IMG/VR virus record: IMGVR_UViG_3300046462_000884
Span: 1-59,765 of that record
Length of the DNA: 59,765 bases
Direction: 5' to 3' (one strand)
From: a virus
The notes below the pieces were generated by a model. That model ran no database searches. It was not told the DNA's origin and saw only the letters and a program-made list of their open reading frames with translations. This document shows, piece by piece, positions 48,309-55,128 of this stretch; position 1 is the first letter of the stretch, and the number at the start of each line of letters is the position of its first letter. The translations under genes were made by a program, and so were the position numbers.

Positions 48309-48809
48309 ATGGATGAATCAGAACAGAACGAGAAAGAAGCGGCAGCTGTGAAGAGCGAGCTGCTGAAGCGCATACGCATGGGTCGTCGCGCGCTTGTTGG
48401 CACTGGTCCCGACTACCCGCCGCGTGAGGGTTGGGATGGGTTCCACTGGGAAATCACGCTGCATTTCGAACAGCGGCAGATGACCACGCTCTATAGCATG
48501 GGCAGGGCGCATAGCTACATCGCCGTGCATCGGACCGAGGTGGCCGATGTTCGAGTCGAAGATGCCGGCTTCGGCGATCACACAAGCTTGTTCGCCAAGG
48601 CGCCGAAGATCCCCGAGGTTTTGCATTCGCTGCAGAGCGACGCAAACGTGCCTGATAGCTTCGACCACTTTTGCAGCGAGTTTGGTTACGACACCGACTC
48701 GCGCAAAGCGGAGAAGATCCATCAAGCTTGCCTGCAGACCCATAAGAACCTGCACACCTTGTTTCAAGGATCTTTCGACGACTTTCTGAACACGAATTGG
48801 GACGAGTAG
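48309..48809 (+). CDS. conserved phage protein (166 aa)
   Basis: ATG 48309 follows the duplicated leader. The C-terminal block PKIPEVLHSLQSDANVPDSF, then EFGYDTDSRKAEKIHQACLQ is a widespread environmental-phage family (WCxEYGYDTDSRKAERIY). The N-terminal part (YPPREGWDGFHWEITLHFEQ) is beta-rich. Function unknown. Confidence 0.7.
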   Translation: MDESEQNEKEAAAVKSELLKRIRMGRRALVGTGPDYPPREGWDGFHWEITLHFEQRQMTTLYSMGRAHSYIAVHRTEVADVRVEDAGFGDHTSLFAKAPKIPEVLHSLQSDANVPDSFDHFCSEFGYDTDSRKAEKIHQACLQTHKNLHTLFQGSFDDFLNTNWDE

Positions 48810-48818
48810 CTTGACCGC

Positions 48819-48841
48819 GGCGCGTTCTGCCAGCACGCGCC
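48819..48841 (+). ncRNA. inter-cistronic stem-loop H6
   Basis: GGCGCGT (48819-48825) pairs perfectly with ACGCGCC (48835-48841), loop TCTGCCAGC. Six bases later comes GAGGAGG and ATG 48858. It is the last clear member of the series. Confidence 0.65.
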
Positions 48842-48857
48842 AAGGTGAGGAGGCTCG

Positions 48858-49328
48858 ATGAAATACACAGTGCATGGTGTGCTCGCTGGAGCATACAAGG
48901 GTAAGGATATCGACGACCGCGCGCTGCTCACGCATGTTAGTCTCGACGAGGGCGATACAACCTTGTGCAAGCGTGTCAAGCACATTTGCGACGAGGCCTT
49001 GGAACAAGAGCCGACATGTGTTACATGTCAGGCTAGGCTCGCAAAACTGCTGGAAAAGGAGCTTCCGACAATGGAACTAACGGAACTGGTCGAGCGGGTG
49101 ACAGAACGCTCGCCGCATTTCTTCTCAAGGGAAACATTGAAGTTCTTCGGCGATAAGATGAGCAACTATCGCGTGGGCAAGCCTGTCACATTCGTCGACA
49201 CGAGCGGCGATAGTGTCACGTGCTGGCCACTCGAGCGCAGGCGCGCGGTCAAGAATGGCCTGCACTCGACGACGTACTTTGATGTGAAAGACTTCGGCCG
49301 ACGCTACAAGCCGGTAGACAAGCCATGA
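48858..49328 (+). CDS. two-part conserved phage protein (156 aa)
   Basis: The N-terminal part MKYTVHGVLAGAYKGKDIDD...ALLTHVSLDEGDTTLC and CVTC resembles a small Cys-containing phage family; the C-terminal part HFFSRETLKFFGDKMSNYRV, then RRRAVKNGLHSTTYFDVKDF, is a second, separate common family. The two may be a fusion of genes that are usually apart. No function is known for either. Confidence 0.65.
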   Translation: MKYTVHGVLAGAYKGKDIDDRALLTHVSLDEGDTTLCKRVKHICDEALEQEPTCVTCQARLAKLLEKELPTMELTELVERVTERSPHFFSRETLKFFGDKMSNYRVGKPVTFVDTSGDSVTCWPLERRRAVKNGLHSTTYFDVKDFGRRYKPVDKP

Positions 49329-49540
49329 CTTGCCGACTCCTGCTGGGCAGGGACATTGGCGACGACGACGACTTCGAGCGCATTGCCTCGCTTGTCGAGG
49401 CTGTGCTCGCCGATATCGAGGTTCAGCGCCGTCACGAGCGCGACGTGCAAGTGACTGAGCTGCAAGGTGCGCCGCACGAGTGCGAGCGCGTGAACGAGGT
49501 TCTAACGCGCGTGTTGAGGAGCTATGAGCAAAGCATCTGA
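49325..49540 (+). CDS. hypothetical protein (71 aa)
   Basis: An acidic helical protein (DIGDDDDFERIASLVEAVLA). ATGA overlap with the upstream gene; overlaps the next by 17 nt. No family recognised. Confidence 0.5.
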   Translation: MTCRLLLGRDIGDDDDFERIASLVEAVLADIEVQRRHERDVQVTELQGAPHECERVNEVLTRVLRSYEQSI

Positions 49541-49871
49541 CAAGTTTCTGAAACGTGTTCTGCAGGCCGTTGGCGAGTACGAAGGTACCATCGCATGGGC
49601 GCATGAACAGCGACCCTCAGTGGCCTTCGAGCGCTGCAAAGAAGCGCTAATGGAGCTCGATCCCGAGCTCCGAGCGGCGGTCGTGACCGACTTGCGTGTG
49701 TGGCTCGCGCGCTGCGCCTCTGAGCGCACGGGCACACCGCCATGCTCGTGCAAGGGGACCGTAAACATCCTCTGGTCGCCCAAGCACAAAGATCCAGAAC
49801 AACTGCTCGTGTGCGAGGGCTGCGCCGAGTCGCTAATGAATGAACATCCCGACTACGTGAGGTTGACGTAA
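49524..49871 (+). CDS. hypothetical protein (115 aa) with Cys cluster
   Basis: A helical N-terminus (SDKFLKRVLQAVGEYEG) and a C-terminal Cys part (PPCSCKGTVNILW, LLVCEGCAESL) that may bind zinc. It is coupled to the small membrane protein by a TAATG overlap. Function unknown. Confidence 0.55.
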   Translation: MSKASDKFLKRVLQAVGEYEGTIAWAHEQRPSVAFERCKEALMELDPELRAAVVTDLRVWLARCASERTGTPPCSCKGTVNILWSPKHKDPEQLLVCEGCAESLMNEHPDYVRLT

Positions 49872-49984
49872 TGGATCACCCGAATGAGCTGGCGCAGTGG
49901 ACTTTCTCGGGCATCGTCCCGCTTATCATTATGAGCTTGTTCGCCTCGTTCGTGGCGACTATCGCCAAGTGGTTGTCGAAGTAG
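49871..49984 (+). CDS. very small membrane protein (37 aa)
   Basis: ATG 49871 overlaps the previous TAA. The 37 residues start MDHPNELAQWTFSG, contain one hydrophobic segment (IVPLIIMSLFASFVATI) and end AKWLSK. This is a typical small phage membrane peptide; holin, holin-inhibitor or host-membrane effector are all possible. Confidence 0.55.
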   Translation: MDHPNELAQWTFSGIVPLIIMSLFASFVATIAKWLSK

Positions 49985-50008
49985 GGCGCAGGGCGGTATC
50001 ATCCGCCC

Positions 50009-50251
50009 ATGTCCGACGACCGACAGGCGCGCGCTGAGCTCACCATAATCCTGCGAGAACTCGGCCGTACCCTCGCCGCAGAGCTGCCCGAAGACTTCGA
50101 ATACGCGCTGCTCCTGCGTATCCGAGGCTCGGGACATACGGTTGTAGCTAGCAGCATGACGCTAGCCGAATGTAAGCGATGGGTCGCCGACTTCTTGAAC
50201 CCCGCCGTGCGGACGACTGACCACAGTGAGTCCGATGAACTCGCGAGCTGA
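50009..50251 (+). CDS. hypothetical protein (80 aa)
   Basis: The protein starts MSDDRQARAELTIILRELGR; helix-strand-helix layout (YALLLRIRGSGHTVVASSMT, LAECKRWVADFL). It overlaps the next gene by 26 nt. Function unknown. Confidence 0.5.
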   Translation: MSDDRQARAELTIILRELGRTLAAELPEDFEYALLLRIRGSGHTVVASSMTLAECKRWVADFLNPAVRTTDHSESDELAS

Positions 50252-50645
50252 GTTCATTCGAACGGCGACCGAGGTGCGCGGCGACCAGCTGCTTGCAGCT
50301 CGAGCCGCGCTGCGGCTGCAGGCGGCGATCCTGCTAGCCAACACGCAGCTCTTCATGCTCGGGCTGTTCATCGGCGGCGAGGTAAAGAGCTGGATGCTCG
50401 CCAGTGCCTTTGCGCTCATGAACTGCGGCGTAGGCCTGTTCCTGTTGCGGCCCCACTATGCCGAATACCTGCGTCTGCGCGGCCTGCTCATCGATGCCGA
50501 GAGCTCGCTCGACGTCGTGGTCACGCCTCGACGACTCAACATGTTTGATGCTGCTGTGGGTGGTGGCTTACTACTAGGTGCCACGACTCTATATCTCATT
50601 ATCGATGCATACACGCTCATTCAACATTACTTACGTTCCGTGTAG
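50226..50645 (+). CDS. multi-pass membrane protein (139 aa)
   Basis: Three hydrophobic segments: LLANTQLFMLGLFIGG, WMLASAFALMNCGVGLFLL and GGGLLLGATTLYLIIDAY, separated by charged loops. The start is GTG 50226 or ATG 50235. It could serve lysis or superinfection exclusion; no signature decides. Confidence 0.6.
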   Translation: MSPMNSRAEFIRTATEVRGDQLLAARAALRLQAAILLANTQLFMLGLFIGGEVKSWMLASAFALMNCGVGLFLLRPHYAEYLRLRGLLIDAESSLDVVVTPRRLNMFDAAVGGGLLLGATTLYLIIDAYTLIQHYLRSV

Positions 50646-50662
50646 CTAGAAGATATCTAGAT
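50645..50662 (-). promoter_or_regulatory. CTAG-pair motif, site 5
   Basis: On the minus strand it reads ATCTAG-ATATC-TTCTAG-C. On the plus strand its last bases form the start of ATG 50661, exactly as site 1 forms the start of the fibre gene. No Shine-Dalgarno precedes that ATG. Confidence 0.55.
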
Positions 50663-50900
50663 GGAAGAGTCGGAACTAACAGACACGCAGCAAGCGATCC
50701 TGAGACTGCTCCGCGCATATCCTGAGCGCTCATTCACAATGAGCGATGTGGTCGAGCAGCTGCCCGACTATGACCCTGGCAACATCTACTTCGGCCTGGG
50801 CGTGCTCACCGGAGGCTATTACATCGGCATCGTCTCGAGCGACACACGCGAATATCGCTTCATATGGCGAGAGCGACCCCAACGCCTCGAGCAGAGTTAG
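50661..50900 (+). CDS. winged-helix-like DNA-binding protein (79 aa)
   Basis: The layout TDTQQAILRLLRAYPERSFT, SDVVEQLPDYDPGNIYFGLG and VLTGGYYIGIVSSDTREYRF (helix, helix, recognition helix, wing) is that of a small winged-helix regulator. It is bracketed by CTAG-pair motifs: site 5 at its start codon and site 6 at its stop. It is therefore a prime candidate for the protein that binds them. Confidence 0.55.
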   Translation: MEESELTDTQQAILRLLRAYPERSFTMSDVVEQLPDYDPGNIYFGLGVLTGGYYIGIVSSDTREYRFIWRERPQRLEQS

Positions 50901-50913
50901 AAGATATCTAGAC
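50896..50913 (-). promoter_or_regulatory. CTAG-pair motif, site 6
   Basis: On the minus strand it reads GTCTAG-ATATC-TTCTAA-C, with the same spacer as site 5. It overlaps the stop codon of the winged-helix gene and lies 17 bp before the next start. Confidence 0.5.
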
Positions 50914-50930
50914 ATGTGCTAACCTAACAC

Positions 50931-51227
50931 ATGTCAGATGACCTGGAACCATATCGCAACACTATCGCATGGTGGGCCTCGCTTCGAGCCTCTTGCCCCG
51001 ACTGCCCGACTCGAAGCTGGCATGAGCGCGACGACTCAGCGGGGTGGGAGCCCATGGACGGCCATAACGGCGAGATCAAACGCTGCAGCTCGCATGGGCC
51101 GCTGCACCCATGGGCTGAGAATCTCGACCCAGCCAAGGTGCGCGAGTACCACCTGACGCACGCACCCGATGCTGGGGCCTATGTCGTCGACTTCGAGCTG
51201 CTACGCACGACGTGCCAGCGTAGCTAA
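50931..51227 (+). CDS. hypothetical Cys-containing protein (98 aa)
   Basis: The protein begins MSDDLEPYRNTIAWWASLRA, with CPDCPTRSWHERDDS suggesting a metal site. Its stop overlaps the end of the convergent membrane-protein gene. Family not recognised. Confidence 0.5.
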   Translation: MSDDLEPYRNTIAWWASLRASCPDCPTRSWHERDDSAGWEPMDGHNGEIKRCSSHGPLHPWAENLDPAKVREYHLTHAPDAGAYVVDFELLRTTCQRS

Positions 51228-51565
51228 CCGCCGAATTCCTTCTCGAACTCTCGGCGGTACTTCTCGCGCTTGGCCTCGAAGCGTCTGTCTTGGCGTCGCA
51301 TCATCACCTTGTTGAACACGACTGTCGCGAAGAACCAGGCTAGGCCGGCGTAAGCCAGCTTCGCGAACGGAATGCGCAAGTACGCATGCGCCGCGATGAA
51401 TGCGACAGGCACCAGGGTACAGACGACTAGGCTGATCGCGCGTCCATGCGGTGCCTCAGAGTAGAAGAGACCTATGCACACGAGCCAGATAGCCGCCGTG
51501 ATCGTGATGCCTGTGTAGAAGCCCTGGAGCTCGGGGTCTTGAACGATGAAAAGGTACGTGTTCAT
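51224..51565 (-). CDS. three-TM membrane protein (113 aa)
   Basis: Hydrophobic segments GITITAAIWLVCIGLFY, AISLVVCTLVPVAFIAAHAY and LAYAGLAWFFATVVF, followed by a strongly charged coiled tail (RRFEAKREKYRREFEKEFGG). The start overlaps the Uma2 gene by 4 nt, so the two are co-expressed. Function unknown. Confidence 0.6.
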   Translation of the reverse strand: MNTYLFIVQDPELQGFYTGITITAAIWLVCIGLFYSEAPHGRAISLVVCTLVPVAFIAAHAYLRIPFAKLAYAGLAWFFATVVFNKVMMRRQDRRFEAKREKYRREFEKEFGG

Positions 51566-52146
51566 GGGGGCGTGAGCTCGATGCCAGCGTAGATGTCGTC
51601 GACTCGCAGCTGCACATGCGGAGCCTCGAGCGTGATGGTCGAGCCCGCGCGAGCGAGCATAGTTTGCCAGCCCGCAGCCGTCCGCTCGACGAGCGTGACC
51701 TCGGGCCGGTGCTGCGAGATCAAGAGCACAGCGCGTAGGCTCGGGATCAGCTTGTAGTCATGCAGTTTGTCGCCTCGGTCGTATGCCTCTGTCGAAGGGC
51801 TCAGCACCTCGACGAGGAGCGACGGGTTAGTTACAACATTGCGGTCTCCCGGCTTTGTCTCGACGGGTCCGCATACCGCTGACACGTCGGGATAAGTAGC
51901 AAGCCCAGCGGCCTCGACATAGACACTGACGTCGGAGGGAAATACTTCGCAACAGGCATGCAAGGCCTCGGTCAGCTTGACAGTGAGCCGCACCATCAGC
52001 CGGCCATGCGTCAAAGTTCCACCGGCCATCGCGTAGATCACGCCGTCTTTGTACTCGAGCCGAAGACCGCCGCCGCCCTCATTGGTATCGCGCATGCGCT
52101 GGTAGTCTTCGTACGTGTACTGGCGTTGCTGGGCGACTGCTGACAT
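51562..52146 (-). CDS. Uma2-family endonuclease-like protein
   Basis: Signature of Uma2/DUF820 proteins (PD-(D/E)XK fold): YTYEDYQRMR and LRLEYKDGVIYAMAGGTLTH at the N-terminus, YPDVSAVCG with the first acid, SLLVEVLSPSTEAYDRGDKL with Glu, and DKLHDYKLIPSLRAVLLI with Lys. At 194 aa it is full length. Uma2 genes are common on bacterial chromosomes, unusual in phages; the biological role is poorly known. Paired with a membrane-protein gene on the same transcript. Confidence 0.85.
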   Translation of the reverse strand: MSAVAQQRQYTYEDYQRMRDTNEGGGGLRLEYKDGVIYAMAGGTLTHGRLMVRLTVKLTEALHACCEVFPSDVSVYVEAAGLATYPDVSAVCGPVETKPGDRNVVTNPSLLVEVLSPSTEAYDRGDKLHDYKLIPSLRAVLLISQHRPEVTLVERTAAGWQTMLARAGSTITLEAPHVQLRVDDIYAGIELTPP

Positions 52147-52160
52147 GCTCGCAGCTTAGC

Positions 52161-52379
52161 ATGCACGGTGATACAGCTCAAATCTGCCCCGAGTGCCACG
52201 CGCCCATGGTCTGTGCCGCCGCGCACGAGTGGCCAGAGCTCGTTGCTTGGGACGGCACGCACGAAGAGTTCTGGCGTGTGATCGACAGGTTTATGCGCCG
52301 CGAAGAGATCGAGAGCGACCATGCGGTGCTCTGCGAGGTTCTTCAGCTCGCGCAGCTGCACATAAAGAAGATCCGATAA
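52161..52379 (+). CDS. small zinc-knuckle protein (72 aa)
   Basis: It starts MHGDTAQICPECHAPMVCAA with a CxxC...C knuckle, then an acidic helical part (FWRVIDRFMRREEIESDHAV). It diverges from the Uma2 gene with 14 bp between starts. Function unknown. Confidence 0.5.
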   Translation: MHGDTAQICPECHAPMVCAAAHEWPELVAWDGTHEEFWRVIDRFMRREEIESDHAVLCEVLQLAQLHIKKIR

Positions 52380-52403
52380 TAAGAATTATGTCAACTCGCG
52401 ACT

Positions 52404-52421
52404 ATCTAGATTCTATCTAGC
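52404..52421 (+). promoter_or_regulatory. CTAG-pair motif, site 7
   Basis: This site reads ATCTAG-ATTCT-ATCTAG-C, two perfect half-sites 11 bp apart, and ends 1 bp before ATG 52423. No Shine-Dalgarno is present in front of that gene. Confidence 0.6.
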
Positions 52422-52422
52422 T

Positions 52423-52623
52423 ATGAATAACCGAGAAGCACTGAATGCCCTGGCTTGTGGCGCCGTGATCCGCGCTCAAGATGGTGTGCCGCTTTATCAT
52501 CATCCGACCAAAGGATTCATGCATCGCATCTTCGTCGGCGAGCGGGTGCAATGGGTGCAGTTCGGCGCGAACCTGGCAGCAGCTCACTATGAGCTGGTGC
52601 TCGATGTCGCGCGGCCGGCCTAG
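52423..52623 (+). CDS. hypothetical protein (66 aa)
   Basis: A compact protein (MNNREALNALACGAVIRAQD, YHHPTKGFMHRIFVGERVQW) with alpha then beta structure. Its start codon directly follows CTAG-pair site 7. Its end overlaps the convergent gene by 4 nt. Function unknown. Confidence 0.5.
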   Translation: MNNREALNALACGAVIRAQDGVPLYHHPTKGFMHRIFVGERVQWVQFGANLAAAHYELVLDVARPA

Positions 52624-52994
52624 TCCAAAAGCTTGTGCTTGGCCCATGGCTGCTTGGTCAGCACCTCGATAGCCTTAGCTCCGACTGCGTCGACATGCAC
52701 TCGCGAGATGTTCGTCTGCCAATGCTTCGTGTGCAAGACCATTAGCGTCTCGAACATCTCGACCAGCTTCTCGCGCGTGGCTGTGCCGCCATCTGTTGGC
52801 GTGACCGCATACCAGCTGCGCTCATCTTTCGAGTCGAAGGTCTTGTCGTCGCGGTACCACCGAAAGCGGTACGTCGCGCGCCACTCGCCCGGCGGGTCGC
52901 GCAGCACAATGGCCAGCATGTTGCCGACGTTGGGCAACATATCGACGTACCAGATCTTGTACACGTGTGTGTGTTCATGGATCTCGATGGTCAT
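52620..52994 (-). CDS. hypothetical protein (124 aa)
   Basis: ATG 52994 (MTIEIHEHTHVYKIWYVD) is chosen because GGAG lies 9 nt upstream. Beta-rich with aromatic residues (WRATYRFRWYRDDKTFDSKD) and a helical C-terminus ending PWAKHKLLD. It overlaps the upstream gene by 20 nt. No family recognised. Confidence 0.55.
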   Translation of the reverse strand: MTIEIHEHTHVYKIWYVDMLPNVGNMLAIVLRDPPGEWRATYRFRWYRDDKTFDSKDERSWYAVTPTDGGTATREKLVEMFETLMVLHTKHWQTNISRVHVDAVGAKAIEVLTKQPWAKHKLLD

Positions 52995-53319
52995 GCTGCG
53001 GCTCCGGTCTGCGCTGGTCGTATTCTCGAGCTGGGTCGCCATTGGGTCGATAGCGGTGACTCATCACATGCTTGGTCCAGCCAACTAGCGGCTCGCCTTC
53101 GCCGTTCCACAGCGTCGCAGCCATGATGGCTCGGTCGGGCGTCGGATAGCAGTAAGCGTCAATGACGCCCCCCCATTCGCCTTGCTCGCCAAAGCAGACG
53201 CGATGATTGAAGAGCATGCGGTAGACGGTTATCTCGAGGCCGTCTGGCAGAGCTCGGTAATAGATCGCCTCGGGCCTCGGGCACTCGTCGCCAAGGGGCA
53301 TGTATGCGCGATAGGTCAT
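52975..53319 (-). CDS. conserved phage protein (114 aa)
   Basis: The block ITVYRMLFNHRVCFG, then YCYPTPDRAIMAATLWNGEG, is a family I recognise from environmental phages (YRMLFNxRLCVG, CYPTPxxA). No function is known. It lies in the long minus-strand accessory run 52620-56355. Confidence 0.65.
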   Translation of the reverse strand: MTYRAYMPLGDECPRPEAIYYRALPDGLEITVYRMLFNHRVCFGEQGEWGGVIDAYCYPTPDRAIMAATLWNGEGEPLVGWTKHVMSHRYRPNGDPAREYDQRRPEPQHDHRDP

Positions 53320-53320
53320 G

Positions 53321-53725
53321 TTAGCTCCTCTGCGACGCCTCGAGCCGTGCCCTTGCGCACAGTTGGTTGTGGTTGGTCAGCGCCTCTATCTCGCTCGGAG
53401 CGTCGATCTCGACCACGAGCTGGCCGTCTCGAAACATAGCCGAACCATAGATCATGGGCTCGGGTGAGTCTCCGAAACTGTGGTCGGTGCCCGTCCATGC
53501 TGAGACCACGCGCGTGCCATCGATGAGCTCCTCGGCGATGATGCGAGTGTCTGCCCATGCATCGACCCATGCCTTCAGCGACATCGGCTTGCCCTGGCGG
53601 TCGAAGTACATAGGCGGGTCGTCGATGGTGTCGCGCAGCTCGTTGGGCTTGTCGAGGCACTCAGCGGCGGCTTCGATGAATGCGACGGGGTCGGGCTTGG
53701 TCACTTGCGCCACTCCAAAGGCCAT
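53321..53725 (-). CDS. hypothetical protein (134 aa)
   Basis: The protein begins MAFGVAQVTKPDPVAFIEAA. Mixed alpha/beta with a C-terminal strand-rich part (AMFRDGQLVVEIDAPSEIEA). It overlaps the toxin-like gene by 25 nt. Function unknown. Confidence 0.5.
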   Translation of the reverse strand: MAFGVAQVTKPDPVAFIEAAAECLDKPNELRDTIDDPPMYFDRQGKPMSLKAWVDAWADTRIIAEELIDGTRVVSAWTGTDHSFGDSPEPMIYGSAMFRDGQLVVEIDAPSEIEALTNHNQLCARARLEASQRS

Positions 53726-54024
53726 AGGTCGTAGATGTCGGCAGCGTCGCTCACAAACCGTGCTACCTCGACTTCGACTTTGATGCGATAGATGAATTGA
53801 TGCCGTGCCCCGCGACCCTCACGCGCAATGTGAAAGGCCCATGCATCTGGATGCAACTCTCGTGCAGGCCGACCGATTGCTGGCATCGTGCGCAGGTCGC
53901 GAAGCGCCAAGCGGATGAGCTCGAGGTAGCGCAGACGTTGTTTCTCGCCGTGCATCTGCCGTGTGTAGACGAGCGTTTCACGGATGTCCTCACGCACGAT
54001 AGGCCGTAGCACTATTCGGGGCAT
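53701..54024 (-). CDS. ParE/RelE-superfamily toxin
   Basis: The 107-aa pattern follows ParE-like toxins: RPIVREDIRETLVYTRQMHG, LELIRLALRDLRTMPAIGRP, then FHIAREGRGARHQFIYRIKV and VARFVSDAADI. ParE toxins block gyrase; related RelE members cut mRNA. The start ATG 54024 lies 13 nt inside the preceding small gene, the usual antitoxin-first arrangement. Confidence 0.75.
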   Translation of the reverse strand: MPRIVLRPIVREDIRETLVYTRQMHGEKQRLRYLELIRLALRDLRTMPAIGRPARELHPDAWAFHIAREGRGARHQFIYRIKVEVEVARFVSDAADIYDLWPLEWRK

Positions 54025-54194
54025 CGGGTCTCGACATCTAGCTCGGCGATGAAGGTCTCGATATCGTCGAGCTCGATGCTGTCGGGGGCCTCGCGGTCAA
54101 ACTCGGCGAAGCCCTCGGCGACTGACCTGCGCAAGAGCTCGAGCCACTCAAGAGCCTCAGGAGGGATCTGTTTCAGAGGTAGGCTCATATCCAT
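54012..54194 (-). CDS. ParD-like antitoxin
   Basis: A 60-aa protein with LLRRSVAEGFAEFDREAP and an acidic C-terminus (IELDDIETFIAELDVETRCP). ParD antitoxins carry a similar LRxxIxEG segment and an acidic tail that wraps around the toxin; the DNA-binding N-terminus is short here. It overlaps the toxin gene by 13 nt, and the pair probably serves plasmid-style stability. Confidence 0.65.
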   Translation of the reverse strand: MDMSLPLKQIPPEALEWLELLRRSVAEGFAEFDREAPDSIELDDIETFIAELDVETRCPE

Positions 54195-54457
54195 GTCCCC
54201 ACGATCTGCGGCTCGTCGCCCTCTTGGCGCGGCAGCGGGTATAGGTGGCTGAATTCCTGCTGCATGAACTCGACGGCCTCGTCGAGGTCATTCATGTAGA
54301 GAGCCTGCGAGTGCGCACGAACACCGCGACCTGCTGACGTGTAATGCGGTCGCAGCACGCAGCCCTCGGGGTGGTCGAGCGGTCTGTCGTAGAGCGTGAT
54401 CATCATCAGCTCGTCTTCGGCTCGGTCGTCGCGCCACATCTTGGCTATGGGGCTCAT
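54185..54457 (-). CDS. conserved phage protein (90 aa)
   Basis: The pattern LYDRPLDHPEGCVLRPHYTS, ALYMNDLDEAVEFM and LPRQEGDEPQIVGTWI is that of a very common small phage family (YDxPxDFPxxFVAR, LPRxxxDDPxIVExW). Function unknown. It overlaps both neighbours. Confidence 0.65.
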   Translation of the reverse strand: MSPIAKMWRDDRAEDELMMITLYDRPLDHPEGCVLRPHYTSAGRGVRAHSQALYMNDLDEAVEFMQQEFSHLYPLPRQEGDEPQIVGTWI

Positions 54458-54774
54458 CAGTTGGCTAGCTCGCGGCTATGTTGCAGCTCGACGAACACTC
54501 GGGCGATCGTCATCGTAGAGCCGAGATCCGTGCAGCGGTAGATGCGCCGAGGGCAACCCGTGCCGCCGACCACGGTGGCTTCAGCTGACTCGAGCCGCGA
54601 CGTCACGAAGCCCTTCTCTTCGAGCCTGCCGAGGGTTGTGTAGATGGTGCCGCGCTTGAGATGGCCGTTAGATCGTCTCACCAGCTCGAGGCCATAGAGC
54701 TCTGACTCGGCGGTCAAAAGCTCGAGAATTAGGGCCTCTACGTTGCTGAGCGATGGCAGTTTTGTCAGTGGCAT
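54457..54774 (-). CDS. PadR-like winged-helix regulator
   Basis: The 105-aa protein carries the PadR pattern: VEALILELLTAESELYGLEL, VRRSNGHLKRGTIYTTLGRL, EEKGFVTSRLES, then RRIYRCTDLG. Such regulators are dimeric repressors that respond to small molecules or stress. I start at ATG 54774 (MPLTKLPSLSNVEALI). Control of the accessory or plasmid genes is possible. Confidence 0.75.
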   Translation of the reverse strand: MPLTKLPSLSNVEALILELLTAESELYGLELVRRSNGHLKRGTIYTTLGRLEEKGFVTSRLESAEATVVGGTGCPRRIYRCTDLGSTMTIARVFVELQHSRELAN

Positions 54775-54825
54775 TTGCGTCACTCTGCCAGACTGTAAGA
54801 GTGAGAGCAAGGGAGCCCGTCACGC

Positions 54826-55128
54826 TCATTTCCGCTTCTTGCGCTTCTTGCGCAATGCTTGGCGCGTCTTACGAAAACTCGTCCCGTTGCTCTCGGCTTT
54901 TGCTCGTGCCTCCACGTCTGCTTGTGCAGCGAGCTCTTGCTCTGTCGGCGATATCCCCATTACTCGCGCAACGCTCTCCAGCATCTCTCGGCCGAGCATT
55001 GCGCGAGCGCGCCACTCAAAACCCGCAATGAGCTGCTGATGAACTCTCCGCAGCACTTCTTGGCGACAAAGGGCCAATCGGGCACCCACAGCGAGAGAAA
55101 GCTCTGGAGTCAAGTCGAATTCATCCAT
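54826..55128 (-). CDS. basic-tailed hypothetical protein (100 aa)
   Basis: It starts MDEFDLTPELSLAVGARLAL, is helical and ends RKTRQALRKKRKKRK, a strongly basic tail that suggests nucleic-acid binding. It lies between the PadR-like gene and the replication-type region. Confidence 0.5.
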   Translation of the reverse strand: MDEFDLTPELSLAVGARLALCRQEVLRRVHQQLIAGFEWRARAMLGREMLESVARVMGISPTEQELAAQADVEARAKAESNGTSFRKTRQALRKKRKKRK

